A stretch of DNA of 64,000 nucleotides from Gnetum montanum. Lineage: Eukaryota; Streptophyta; Gnetopsida; Gnetales; Gnetaceae. Positions 10,268-22,893 of the stretch are shown here, piece after piece. The stretch covers positions 59,362-123,361 of the forward strand of contig MNCI01038233.1 in NCBI GenBank assembly GCA_015680685.1. Reading direction: 5' to 3'. Below the pieces are notes generated by a model that worked only from the letters and a program-made list of their open reading frames with translations, was not told the DNA's origin and ran no database searches. The position numbers were made by a program, and so were the translations under genes. Each line of letters starts with the position of its first letter. The stretch's first letter is position 1.

Positions 10268-13200
10268 TTATTTACCTATTTTTTTGATCGCATCAAAAAC
10301 ATCACTCAACAATGCAATAACGCTACATACAATTGCCATTGTAACCATAAAGAGTACAAGACAAGTGTCTTTTACTTTTGCAATGTGATGAGCATCTTTG
10401 CAAAAGAAATATCACTACCCATTAAAATAGAATGTACTTGCTTTAAATTATAAAATTGAAGATAAACATTCTGAAAATTAAATCTAAAAGATCACCTATA
10501 AAGCATTTCTTTGAACCTGAGTACAATAGATCCTGGAAATATAAAGCCAATAATAATAGCAACCATCCAACCTAGTACCTAGAATGCATTTTGAAGGTCT
10601 AGAATGAAAATTGCATCAACAAAAATAAAGCTTACTAGGCCAGTTGTGATTATAAAAAATTGTTTAGGGTCTTCATTAAGGGCCTCAACATATGGAAACA
10701 CAAGCTCATCAAGATTGAATCACAAAGAAAAATACTAGCATAAGATGAACAATAGAGCTAATATGAACAATATCATTGAGAAGAGAGCTGTAAGGTATCC
10801 CCAGGTCCCTATCAAAATTGGCTAATACATCATTCATGGTATCCTCTCCAAATATTAGATAGCTAGAAAAGCTTGTCAAGAGATATATTGTGGTACACAA
10901 TAAAAGTGTTATATTAACAACCTACTTCATTTTATTAGGATTTCCTAGCTCATTTTGTATAGGCTGAACTACATCCAAATCTAATTAAACAATATAAGCC
11001 TTAGAATTTAGAAAATGTGGTCAAGGTCAAATGCATGAAAAATACATTCTATGTAAACAAAAATTGAGCATTACCATTACAGTGGCAAATATAAGCTGTG
11101 ACCATAACTAGGACAATTTCAAAAAGTTTCCAAAAAGATGTCACATCATGAACATTAGGGAGTATTCTTGGCATGTGAATGTCACTACGGATTAGCTTGA
11201 TAGGAGTGGTTGTTGTTGTGATGACTAGAAATATAGCAGCCAACGCTATTGATACTACTAAGTTGTATCTCAAAGAATCTGAGAGATAAGGTTATTTGAG
11301 AAAAATTAGTGTGTGTATATATACATCTAGTGATATTAAAAAATCATAATAATTTATTAAAAATCAATTGCTAAGCTCAAAAATATACAATTCTGCTCAA
11401 GGTATTCTCATAATGTCATGTAAGATATGTAGCAAATTTTGTAGAAATTTTAATTACAAGATAAAAAGAAGATTTTGTTAATAATAAAATTTTGAAGTAT
11501 AAGGGATCAACTAGAACATCAACCACTGCTCTTCAGTTCAACAAATTTGATCACTTTCAGATACTTATCAAGAGCCTAAAAACTAAATTTTAAATAAATT
11601 TTTTAAAAAGAAAATTTAGTTGAAACTTTTGAACTTATAAAGTAGGCTTCCTTTTAGCCAATTTAGAAATTCAAGGATTCATTTTGTTTTGAAAAATTCA
11701 ATAGTAATGTTATATTTTACATGAATTAAATCATGATCTTGATGTAAGTATATAGTGAAACATGACTTTTATCTTCTTTTATGAGGTTGTAGAAATTTAG
11801 CAAAATCAATATTATTCTCATGAATGTGAACATGGAAGAATGGATAAACTAAAAGAACTCAAAAATGTGTCAAAAAATTATGAATGACTCCTATGGCAAT
11901 GTCGCAATATAAAAAACTATGATCATGATTCACCAATGATGGATAAAAGAGTAATACTAGTAAAGATTCTTTACAATTTTGCATGGCAATGCATGAGGTA
12001 GGATTGTCTATATGTTTATTGCCAAATGATAGATAAATTTGGTTACGATAAAGGTAAAGAGAAAGGTTTGTAGAAGCCTAGTTTTGAACATGTGTATTGC
12101 ATTGGGGTAAATGTTTAGATTTTCCTTTATGCTTTGACAAGTGAATTTTTCCCTATGTACTTCACACCTCATCATCATCATTGACTTTTATCATATTGCA
12201 TTGGGTGAATCATTTAGTAACATTAATTTTTATGGCCAATTATCTACTTGACACCAACCTAAACATATAGTTTTAAGATGTTCTCAACTAGTTGTACTTC
12301 ATACTTCTACATGTACAATCCATTATTTTGATTAATAATTTCTTTTACTTCACTATATTTTTACGGTTCATAGACTAGTGCATGCTAATCTTTTTTTACT
12401 GATTTCAAAATTTTTGTCTTATACATAAGTAAGATAAAAATTATTCTAAATCTCTTTAACAAATATCAATACTCATTTAGTGTTTTATTAAGAGATGGTA
12501 CATCTATGAAATAAGGTTACTATGTTTCTTGGATATAGGTTGAAGTAATATAGCATTTCCCTTGAAATAGTGCATTTAGGAAGAGTTCCCACTCTTTGCA
12601 AGGACACAATGCCCTAAAAACATAGACAATGATGTATTATGTAAGATTAGTGATGAATCTAAAAAGGATATGAATCTTTGACCTTAAAACAATTGTTGAA
12701 GAAGATACCTTTTAAAATAGATAATACTAGAGTGGATATATATTTACGATATATATCTATACTTTGGTTGCAGGTTTCTTTTCTCTTACAACAAATCAAA
12801 TCTTCTTGTAATATGATGACTCTCACTCTCCTTCTTGCTTGTATTATGATCAAGTTATATTATCTACCATAACCAAGAAGCTTTGTTTGGCATTATGAAA
12901 AAAAAAATTATTTACTGTAAGTAGAAATTCTCCTCTGGCTTTAAGACCAAAACTATTTACTAAGACCAAGAAAAGCTAGTTGGCCTCTCAGCTAAAAAAT
13001 ATGATTCAAACAGTGAAACTTGAGTTATGAAACAACAAATTCCTAAAAGTAAAAATTTTACTAACCTACGTCTCTAAGTGATACCAATGGAACCAAAACC
13101 AAAAGTGTGGTTAAAGCGAGAGTACCAGCTCTACTAGTCCACTAGCACACCCCAAATCATTCTTCCAAAACTCCTCTATGATGAACTCCATCAGATGTTG

Positions 13201-14190
13201 TTCCGGAAACCACATTAGCTAAAACTCCAAACACAAAGGCATTCAAAACATCAAATAGTTAATAAAAAACATTGGGATTATTAGAATACCTAGATTGAAA
13301 ATTAGAAAATAGTACATTTTAATAGTTTTAAATTACCATTACTTACTGTAGCTTAACTATTTAATCCTTAACAAATCAACTACAACTTATCCAAAAATAA
13401 AAAATAAAAAATGCATGCTATATATATGGGGTTAAAATTAATCAAACCTATCCAACACAATGATCTTTCCTAGGAATGAAACTGAAAAGATGTTTGAATC
13501 TAAATTTTTTTTAAGTTCATATCACCTATTGGATCTTTTCAACTTGAGAAATGTGACTAGTATGACTATTGAAAATTTTCATGACCTAAGGTATAAAATT
13601 TATTACTTCAATTTATACCATGATTCATAAGAAATCCAGTGAAAGACCCAATAAACATTAATTCCTATCCTTAATTTCTTTTCCATAACAAACCCAATGG
13701 AATTCTATTCTTAAATACCTAAATTTCTTAGCCCTTAATGGATCATCTAGCCTATAAATTTGAAGTTTCTAATAATGTTGATGATGATCATGTAGATGAC
13801 CAGGATTCCCACTATTTTAAGAATGATAAAAATTTGCAAGCATACCATACCAAGGGGGCTGAAGGCATCTCCCATGACACCACTATAAGATTGCATCTTT
13901 GCTCTATCACTGAATCGGAGAAGAAACTCAATGGAGAAAAATGTCAAAATTGCAATAGCAACCAAAAATAGAAGCCCAGAAGGCAAATCCAAAATTTTCA
14001 TGGTTGCAAGTAGGCCCATAATTCCTACACCCATCACTATTGTTGATAGATTCAAAACACCTCCTGATATAGAATATTTTCTATCACCATGAATAGCCAA
14101 CTTTGGATTAGTATGGTCGGTTTCCAAAATTGCACTAGGTTGAGATGAACATGGGTTAGATATAGCTTGTACTTCAAGATTTCCTTGATT
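10268..14190 (-). pseudogene. AVT6/SLC38-type amino acid transporter pseudogene
   Basis: Five exons spell an AVT6-like vacuolar/membrane amino acid transporter (AAAP family). Exon 1 (about 14180-13780): SISGGVLNLSTIVMGVGIM and LLATMK. Exon 2 (about 13260-13066): GVHHRGVLEE, then TSRAGTLALTTL. Exon 3 (11278-11075): DSLRYNLVVSIALA, SFWKLF and TAYICHCN. Exon 4 (10968-about 10495): VQPIQNEL, FGEDTMNDVLANF, LGIPYSSLLND and HLMLVF. Exon 5 (about 10395-10268): DAHHIAKVKDT, then FMVTMAIVCSVIALLSD. Introns 13065-11279 and 11074-10969 keep GT/AG ends and phase. It is dead: two Trp codons in exon 2 are now stops (13157-13159 and 13142-13144), exon 4 has a stop at 10922-10924 and a frameshift near 10710, no ATG opens exon 1, and the exon 2 acceptor is not recognisable. 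The family normally moves neutral amino acids by proton coupling through 11 membrane segments. Confidence 0.9.
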
Positions 14191-17110
14191 TGATTAATAA
14201 AAAAATACATTTGACAAATTTTTCCATTTGGATACATTGGTTTGATGATCAAATGTGTGTCCACCATACATGCATGTCTTCTTGATGACTACATTTTAAA
14301 TACAAATATCAAGGTTATGTGGCTTCTTCGAAGTCCTAATATTTCTTTCTTCCTTAGGACTTGAAGTTCTAAAAATCATGGCTTCTAGTATTCATTTCAA
14401 CCTGTATATCACCTTGAATGTAGCTCTTTTGTAGATGATCTTGGAACCATCCATATTATGGTTTCTATTGTAGGCTAATCAGTATGGCTCATAGGAAAAA
14501 CCATTATATGAACGTTTTTGCTTGTAGATACCTTTGTATGATAACTTTTTAAAATTAGGTTGGAATTGATATAGGAGTTTCCATTTCAAGAATTCTTATA
14601 GAAAAAAGACATAAGCATTCATATTTGAAATTTTGCTAGGATATGTGGATATTAGTACTTGTGATAATCTAAAGTCCAATGTGGACAGTGGATGTTGTCT
14701 TTAATTAGCTAGGCACCTTACAAGCGTAGTGTGTTTTACAACCCTCATGCTTTGATTATTTGATTGCTTATTCCTCATAGGTATCATATGTCTTATTCAA
14801 ACAAGGTTATGATTCTCCATGACATTCAATGTTTGTTGCATGAATGATCTAATTGCATGTTCAATTAGTATACATCTCTCTTGCATTTTTGCTATGCTAA
14901 GAGATTCTCCAACTTTTTAATTCATTAGGTTGGTAGTGGTTTTTATTCGTTTCCTATACTCATAATGAGATTTCTACTACCCTTAGGACACTTACTCTGG
15001 TAGTGTTATTAATGATCAAGTAGGAGTTAATGACCTAAGTCTAACTATGTGCATAAGTTAGTCACCTAATGTAAGATCCAAGATGGCTAAAAAAGGTTAA
15101 ATTTGTTAGTCCCAACAATTAGATTATTAGGCATGATTAGTTAGTCTAGGTTACAACCTCACTAAGGCATGATTTAAGATACCACCTAATTATCAACTAT
15201 GTAGAGGATCAATCTCATATCATCATTGGATTTAGAAGCTTGAGTAACAACTATTCATATATTAAGAATGGATATTGAATGATCAAATAGTGCTAAATTA
15301 GCCTTTTGAGGCTCTTAAAGCATGGTGTAGGGACAATGATTAAAAACTAATTTTTTGGAGTTTCATAGGGTAGATTTGATTTTTCCATTATGCCTAGGAG
15401 GTTGAAATCTAGTAGAAGCAGCTCTTTGTTCACTAAAAAGGCTTTCAAAATCAAAAGTTATGGATTTTCAACTAGTGTTTAGGCACAAATTTTGGGACTT
15501 CCCAAGAGTTTCTTAAGAGGTCACCCATCTCTAGGATAAGCATGCTTGATTACGAAATTTTTATCTTAACTTCTACTAAACTAATAGTTTAATCAAGTTT
15601 GACTCAAACTAGTAATTTAAATTTGATTTTTCTATTTAAAATTTCAATTGAAAAATTTTCGTTGGGTGACATAATTTTGTCTATCAATTGACAAAATTAT
15701 TTTCATTGGTTGACATATCTTTTCTATCGTTGGTTGGTAGGAATTGATGATCCTCATGGCAAGATCATTGCGAAAGAGATGTCATAGAGGTGGACTGTAC
15801 AGGACATGGAACTATAGTAGAAAAATTATAGATGGTAACAATGATGGATCTATTGGGACCAAGGCAAGTTCTAATTAATAAAAATTTTAATTAAGTTTGT
15901 TGTGTTCAGTGCAGGCTTCTTGGGATACCAATGTAGTCTTTGTGTGCTAGTGTCGTCCCTCAAGTTATGCTTCCAAAATTTTTTGTAAGTGTTTAATTTT
16001 TTTAAAAAATATTTTGAGGTATTTATAAATTATATTAGTTGATTAAGAAACCTAGGAACTTAACTAGGTGGCCAATACGATAGGAGTTAAGAGTTGAACT
16101 TTAACAAGTGGAAATTCTCCAATTTAACCCAAGCCCCAAATTTCAACTTTCAATTTAAAATTAAACTTTAGAAAATTTTTAAATTTTAAATTTTATTAAA
16201 AAAAATGATGATATCTCTTAAATTGCTACTGTGGGAATCATCTTAACATTCACTACACATTGGATAGAATTTTGGGGGAAAAACTACTAAGTTGAACTTT
16301 TGTAATTTTGAAAGACTAAAATGACTTATTTTTTGCAAAATTAACCTTAAAATATAGATGTATGGATGACATGAACACTTTTAAGTGACTTAAGATTGAT
16401 TGTAATTGATAAACTAATTTCGAGATTACAATTTAACATATATATACCTTAATAATTTTGATGTCATTCTAGTGTAGAACTATCCTCCAGCATTATGCTT
16501 ATAGCAAAAGAAAGTACTAATGAAAATATTACTAGGATATAGTAACACAACCTTAACTATTAGACTTAGGCTTCTCTTATGAATTTATGTTACGTAGGGA
16601 TGAGAAAATCTTATGGCTAGGTTGAATCCTTTAAACTCACAAATGTATATGCCTTATATAAGGTTAGGTAATACTGAGTTATAGGGTTCAAGTATTTAAG
16701 AAAATGTGGGTTCATATCGAGATAGTGTCCATAAAAGGCAAGATCTTATTATAAAGCAAAGTCCTAAAAGGCTTCGGCTATGGTTACTACCTTCATAAAA
16801 GAGACATATGAATAACTTGAATCAGTGAATTGAAATTCTAATAATACTACAAAATGGATAAGAGTTACATGAACTAATGTTACTCTTGTCTTACAAAATA
16901 TTCTCACAGTTAATATACCTTATCGTGCATAGTTAGATCTCCTTGAATTTTGGTCATGGATATCCATGAAATTTTTTGGAAAGATATCTTCTTAATTGCA
17001 TAGTCCATCTTGAACATGGTGCATCATTGGTGATGGATTTGGTTCTTCCTAAATTGTGGCTAATCATCCATCATTGGATTGTAATCGACATTTGATTCTA
17101 ATTAGCCCTT
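14191..17110. other. AT-rich intergenic stretch, nothing recognised
   Basis: No open frame of supportable content is present and I see no clear LTR ends. The texture (short degenerate direct words, AT-rich) suggests old transposon-derived sequence, but I cannot assign it. Confidence 0.4.
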
Positions 17111-17994
17111 TGATAAATCAATTTTTACATGGCTATGATATTAGATCCTTGATAGTGAGGCACAAGCTATGATGTCAGATATTCGATATCATAGATACAA
17201 GTAGACCTATAAATATGACATTTAGATGCATAGTCCAAACAATAGTTTTGTTACAACCTTAGAAAAATTCTATTAGTCTATTTTTTTTATTTTAGCCTTA
17301 GCAGTTAGTAGTGTATGCTCCTAGTGTGATGTTAAGTGATTGAATGAAGTTTTTATTCAAGTGGAATGTACTTGAACACATTTCATGACCAGAAATAAAG
17401 ATCAAGATTACTTTGCATCATTGTAGCATTACTTAGATTTCTTTATTGTTTACTTAGACTAATATTTACTATATTGAGTTAGTATAATATTTATTGTTTA
17501 TCTAGTTACTAATTTATTTTCCCATTCACTTCACTAGTACTATTGTTAAGATGAATGGATATCACTAATTCCAAGCATTAAGTGTGATTGTTTGATAATT
17601 TAGTGGTATTATTGCTTGGTTTGCCTAGTAGCAAAATACTTGGTAATCCTAGTAATGATTACATAAGTCCAAGACATGTGGAGAATTAGAAATGAATGTC
17701 CATTTCCTAGGGTAGATTAGATTTGTTACTATTTACTTAGATTTAAGAACTACTTTCTATTTACCTTATGTTCTCTAAAAGTAAAATGGCCTATGCAATA
17801 GCAATTAGCATACACCTCACCATGAGTTAAACCATACACATCAATTTTTACTAACTCACATGGGAAGACAATGATCATAAACTTAAACCAATTACTAGCA
17901 TAATCACATTACCTTGTCTATGGAATTCATCTGAGCTATGTGTGAACTCTCGTATCTCATATGATTAGGTGTTGGATTAATGCATCGCTCATCA
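17111..17994 (+). mobile_element. 5' LTR of a plus-strand Ty3 element
   Basis: The right end CTCATCA (17988-17994) is identical to the LTR terminus of the 53.6-60.5 kb family and is followed at once by a tRNA-Asp-type primer binding site. Inside are a palindrome-rich U3, CTATAAATAT at 17208-17217, and an AATAAA signal about 180 bp further on. The left end TGATAAA near 17111 is chosen because the U3 length to TATA then matches the related LTRs; it is the least certain part. Confidence 0.6.
17170..17217 (+). promoter_or_regulatory. U3 inverted words and TATA box
   Basis: GATATTCGATATC lies between CTATGAT and its reverse complement ATCATAG. CTATAAATAT follows at 17208-17217. The layout is the same palindrome-then-TATA layout as in other LTRs of the window. 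Confidence 0.5.
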
Positions 17995-17995
17995 A

Positions 17996-18013
17996 TGGCA
18001 CTATTGCCGGGAC
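17996..18013 (+). other. Primer binding site, tRNA-Asp type
   Basis: TGGCACTATTGCCGGGAC follows the LTR end after one base. It resembles the plant tRNA-Asp-complementary site TGGCGCCGTTGCCGGGGA used by Athila/Tat-group elements. Most of the differences are C-to-T or G-to-A changes, several of them within former CpG sites. Confidence 0.75.
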
Positions 18014-18127
18014 AAGTCAATGTATGCTTAGTAATTGATTTTTCCAAAGATCATTATATTAGAAACCCAAAGTGAAAATCTTAATTTTTAATAACCCCAA
18101 ATAAGTTACGCACACTTAAGCAACGTC

Positions 18128-19150
18128 TTAAGTCACAAACATGATCTCAAACAAAGATACATCACCACCTACCAAGGAGACAAGAAGAAGAAATGATAGA
18201 ATCATTGTTGAAGAAGAATGAGGGATGCCAATGCAAACAAGAATGACTTATGCTCACACTAATCTTTATCATCCAAACTTCACTTTCATCTTTCATTAGG
18301 ACAATCAAATGAGATGTAAGGATAAGCAAGGCAACATAGTCCTACCTCTAGAATGTGCAGGACTTAACATGATTCAAACTACCTAAAAGGGAATGCATTT
18401 GGACTAGATCCAAGAAGGGTATCATGTGACTCAACACATGACAAGACCCTATGAACCCATAAAGGAGCAGATGAGGAGACATGCTGCCATGGAGATTAAA
18501 CATGTACATAGCAAAGGGAAGTAGGTCAACACTTCTATTATCTTGAAAGAACTTGATGCTGATGCATTTATTTCAGATCAACTCCAAAAAATCCATGAGG
18601 AGACTTCAAAAACACCTATCATTAGACTTGAGGAACTTGTTAAAGCCCAACTTCCTTCCACTCTAACATAGACATCTAAGGGGGAGGCTACTAACTCAAG
18701 GTATAAATAGGACTCAAGGCCAAGGGTTCCTATGAAATCCTACAAAGAAGCATACAAGAGTCATGAAAGGACAACAAGCTAGCATCATTCTCCAATCACC
18801 AGTGGACTCTGATAGAAGATGACACAAGTATCGAGAGTATGATAGGGAAGAAAGGAGGACTCATGACCATCATGATCGATATTCAAGATACTCTAATATA
18901 TAAGATGAAGAATATGAATGAAGAAAACAAAGGGATAAAAGAGAGGATCAAGAAGGGTGTGAGCACAGAAGGGATCACTACTACAATAGAGCATAGGAAT
19001 CCAACCGTGATGATGAACCCCTCATGAGAGCTTGAAGCATGATAAACATTCAAGAAGCTATCCACATACCAACTAGGCATGTGAGGGATAGCCAAATCAG
19101 TGGCTAGATATGAAAAACATGCCAAGATTTGAAGGTGGCTATTATAGTGG
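18128..19150 (+). pseudogene. gag N-terminal part of a Ty3 element
   Basis: A reading starting MISNKDTSPPTKETRRRNDR runs through TYAHTNLYHPNFTFIFH, then DKQGNIVLPLE, and later IQEAIHIPTRHVRDSQ and MKNMPRFEGGY. Each block aligns with the gag of the minus-strand element at 58570-59591 (for example IPDFTFVFHQDEQ, LEGNIVLPP and ILRFEGGYNVDP). Many stops are present. The homology ends at RFEGGYYSG, where the Tat LTR begins, so the gag is truncated by that insertion. The central Retrotrans_gag domain and the C-part are not here. Confidence 0.75.
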
Positions 19151-19152
19151 CT

Positions 19153-20870
19153 GAAAATGTTAGAGGCTAGAATGGGACTCCGAGAGGTCTGTAGTTACAT
19201 AGGCTTGACCCTACTTCTACACAAGGGCCTACTAGGAATGGAGGCAAGGTGCGCAGAATGGTCTTGTCAATCAAGTTGGGACTTATGGGTGTGATGATAA
19301 AATGAGTGCCATTTATGAGTGTTATGATGAAATGAGTGTCAAAGGGGGATGCGATGTTTTATGATGTCCATGGTGCCCATGGCTATGAGAAAAGTAGAGG
19401 TTTTGAGCACAAAAAAAGGGTGAAAACACACAAATATGTGCTTAAAAAATTAAAAATATGTGTAGAATGTTGAAACGTAGGAGAAAATGCAAAAAATGCA
19501 TAGAATGTGAACAAGAGAGAAAGGCACCACCCTAAATGGGGCAAGTGTAGTTAATTGCAAAGAAAAGTTTAGGTGGTACATGGTGTAAAAATAGGTGTAG
19601 TAGGTAGCATAGTCATAGTCTCAAGGTGTCTAGTTGCAAAGAACTGACATTCTTCATTAAGTCTGAGCCTACTAGGTTGGTTTTCGCAGTGTCCTACAAG
19701 CTGTGGTGGTGTATAGTGTACTGGACAATGTACAATAGTGATATGGTGGTGTGTATGATGTCTACCCAAAATTCTAGGTGTGCTTGAGTTTATCAAATGC
19801 TAAGGATGCCAAGTGATTATGTCAAAATGCTAACTAAAATGCCAAAATGCCAACCTTGCTTTAGTTTTGCCAACCCCTAAAATGTAGTATGTTGGGGTAT
19901 TTATAGGGTTAGGGTTAGAGTGAGTTGTGGATCGAGCAACACATGGTAGAGGGGTAGTTGGGACTACACTAGCCCCAACTATGCTCCCACTAAAGGAAAA
20001 TGGTATTCTATTGGTGTTTTCCAATGGATCATATGAGAGTACCAAACTATGACTATATTGCCGAGACTGCATGTGCAAGTGCCAAACAAACCAAAATGCA
20101 CCTAAAAGCAATGTAACATAGTGTAGTTTTAGACACTACACTCTGGGAGTACGCTTCCCACCCTCTTAAGTGGTGTCAAGTGTAGGTATAATTTGCGGGC
20201 AAATGGGGGATGCAAAAGAAATGAAAATTGCTAATCTTGCTCACCAAAGGAATGTTGGAGTTGAGATGCAAGCTGTTGTTGAATTCTGGAGGCTCCTAGA
20301 GGTAGTTTTGCAAATTATGCTAACTATGCTTTAGAGCATAGCCCTAGGAGTTAGGAAAAGTTTGCCAAAAATTGAGTTCTAGTGTAGAATATGCTAACTA
20401 TGCTCTAGAGTGCAGTCCCAGAGGTGAGAGCATAGCCCTGACACTTATAAAAATCTAGCAAAAAATGATGTGCTCATGCAGACTACACTAACTATGCTTT
20501 GGAGCATAGGCTTAGGAGTTATAAAATTTTCCAAACTATTTTTTTCATGCCAACCAAGCTTGATAGCTTCTAACTTGACACTTAGGAAAATTTGTAAAAA
20601 CTGGTCATTTCAGTGCTGACTACATTGACTACGCTCTAGAGCATAGTCTCAATAGGGAGAGCATAGTCAAGACACTTAGAAAATTCAGTAGTTGCTATTG
20701 ACACTTAGAAAAATTTTGCAAATCTAGACTGTTAGTGTCAACTACATTGACTATGCTCTACAGTGTAGTCCTAGTAGTGGGAGTGTAGTCTCAACACTTA
20801 AATGAAGTTTGTCATGCTTTGACACTTAGAAAAATTTGTAGTTGAGACCTAGTAGATTGAATGGGGTGGT
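19153..20870 (-). mobile_element. 3' LTR of the minus-strand Tat-lineage element
   Basis: It lies downstream (to the left) of the Tat pol remnant. In minus orientation it has a U3 filled with repeated palindromes (20324-20768), then a TATA box (plus strand ggggtatttatagg near 19897), then an R/U5-like part. The left edge is set by the loss of gag homology at about 19150 and the right edge by the end of the U3 repeats. Exact termini and a target-site duplication were not recognised. Confidence 0.55.
20324..20768 (-). repeat. U3 array of palindromic units in the Tat LTR
   Basis: Five copies of an 18-bp palindrome related to CTATGCTCTAGAGCATAG occur at 20324-20341, 20398-20415, 20492-20509, 20629-20646 and 20751-20768, with varying decay. 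They sit in longer units that also share a 'gacacttagaaaaatttg' phrase. They are upstream of the TATA box in element orientation. Confidence 0.75.
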
Positions 20871-22436
20871 GTTTCATTGGCCCCTATTTGTTGACATTTG
20901 GAAGAGTAGCCCAAGAGACATCAAAAAAGAATGCAAAACACCATAGTAGGCCTAAAACTAACATCGCTCATCAGTACCTAGCCAAACATTTCTTCACCAT
21001 TGTTAAGAATGATAGGGATAATGGTATGCTAGGGATAAAGGATGTAGGAAATTTGCTAAAGGATAATAAGGAAATGAAATGCAAATAGTATGAAATTGTA
21101 AGATGTAGCACTAGGGATGGCTTGTCACCAAAACAATGACCTCTCATCAGAGTGCTTATGAGAAGGTTGATGCAAATTTAGGATTGGACTAGTTGCAAAA
21201 TTGTAGCTTCATTAATTTTTCTTGGGGACATGCTTTTCCCCATTCTTCTTTGCTTTTTTCTTTACATTTTTTCTTTTTTGACTATGAAGCGAACCTGCTT
21301 TGGGTTTTGCACATTGTGAGATGCTAGCTGCAGGTTGCTTTCATTAGGTGGGCTATGTGCCACCAAATGGGCTTTACTTTAGTGCAACCATGTTGAATTT
21401 GTAGGATAGGTGTTTCCTCCCTTGGATGAGTTGCATTACATCTGCTTGGGCTTTGACTAGCCCATAGAGGCTCCCCACAGGATGAGTTGCATTACGTCTA
21501 CTGTTGGTTTTGTAGTTGATGTAGAGAAGGTTCCATGTGCATCGGAGAGGTTGCAAGCTTGGTGATGTAGTGGAAGGCAGGGAAATGCAATGTAAACAGG
21601 TAAATGAAAGTAGCCTATAGTTAGGGATGTGCACTCTTGAGTGGCTTGGCTAGTCCAATCATGCACATCAGAGCGATGTGATGACTTGCTACTACAATGA
21701 GATGCATCTTTGCATGATCACCTCCAGGGCTTTATTTTACAAATACAATATAGAGAAAATAAGAAAAAAACCACACAACATGAGAAGAGAGTAAACTTCT
21801 AGATGCAAATGTGTTGCAAATGCTACAACAACTAGACTAGTTGCAAGAGCTTGAAGAACTAGTGCGAGAAAACTAGTGTAGGCGCTGGAGTGAGAAGGCT
21901 ACAAAAGCTCTACTAGGCACATCGGTGGTGAGCACCTAGAGAGGTTAGCAAAATGGTAGAGGACGATGGTAATGCAGGTGCTCAAGACTCCACATCAAGG
22001 ACAAGAGCTCAAAAAACCAACAAAATGGTAGAGAACAAGGATGTTGCAAACACTTCCAAGCCTGAGCAATGGTGAGGGCTGAAGGATGGTAGCAAAATGG
22101 TAAGGGCCATGATATTACCATCACTCTAGCGAGTTGTGTTAATGATAAGAGATCCAACCAATAATGAGATACCCAAGGTTGGTAATGTTGTTGGTGTAGC
22201 CTAGGGTTGGTACTATTAGCGACAGTGGTAGGAGCTCTGGAAGGTTAACAAAATGCCCAAGGAAATTTTTGAAGGATCAAAAAAATGCTAGGGGATGGTA
22301 ATGCTACACATGTTCCAAAGGCCTCTCTTGATGACATGAACTCCATTCTAGAACTACAGTGCCCTACTTTGCCCACGAGGCATGGGAGAATGATGAAGAG
22401 TTGGAAGTATTCGCACTTACTTATCCATAAAACTAT
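20871..22436 (-). other. 3' untranslated region of the Tat-lineage element
   Basis: Noncoding sequence lies between the tandem array and the LTR. A lower-order repeat with the phrase 'caaaatggta(g/a)' recurs about every 75-100 bp in 21940-22330. Purine-rich minus-strand runs (about 21230-21290) could include the polypurine tract, but I could not fix it. Open frames at 20861-21088 and 21374-21666 show no recognisable protein. Confidence 0.45.
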
Positions 22437-22865
22437 GTGTGTTAAACTACGAACCTAGTTTAGGATTGTAGTAGACCGTGGGCCCATTTTAAGGTCCTGG
22501 TAGACCATGATATACTAGTTTATAATCCTACTAAACTACTGTGTGCCAGTTTAATGTCATAGTAGATGGTAGTTTTTGTGCTAGTTTAACATCATAACCC
22601 AAGGATGAGCTGTGCTAGTTTAGCATCATAGTAGATGATTGTTGTGCTAGTTTAGCATCATAGTAGATGATTATTGTGCTAGTTCAGCATCATAGTAGAT
22701 GATTTTTTTTTAGTTTATAGTTGTAGTGGACTATCTGTGCTAGTTTATACTCATAGCAAACTCATATGTGCCAGTTTATAGTCATAGAAAACTCATATGT
22801 GCTAGTTTATCATCATAGCATACTATCTATGCTAGTTTATAGTCATAGTGGACTATTGCTTACCT
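22437..22865 (-). repeat. Tandem array of about 32-bp units after the Tat pol stop
   Basis: About ten to twelve units of the form GTGCTAGTTTA followed by (G/T)xxTCATAGTAGAxxAT repeat head to tail, unit length 30-36 bp. The array begins about 30 bp beyond the pol stop codon at 22894-22896 (minus strand). In Tat/Ogre-lineage elements the segment between pol and the 3' LTR is known to gather tandem repeats. Confidence 0.85.
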
Positions 22866-22893
22866 TGCTTTAACATTGATGTGATGTTGCATA

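Noticed and set aside
14052-14267. Minus-strand 71-codon frame overlapping transporter exon 1
   Set aside because: It lies in another frame and has no family features. The transporter frame is the supported one, and its apparent start at 14127 is a TTG, not an ATG.
19569-20111. Minus-strand frames inside the Tat LTR
   Set aside because: They fall in the R/U5 and TATA area of an LTR and show no recognisable domain.
22437-22865. CRISPR-like array of about 32-bp repeats
   Set aside because: Units are contiguous without unique spacers, diverge gradually, and follow a retrotransposon pol in plant-type DNA. It is a tandem array.
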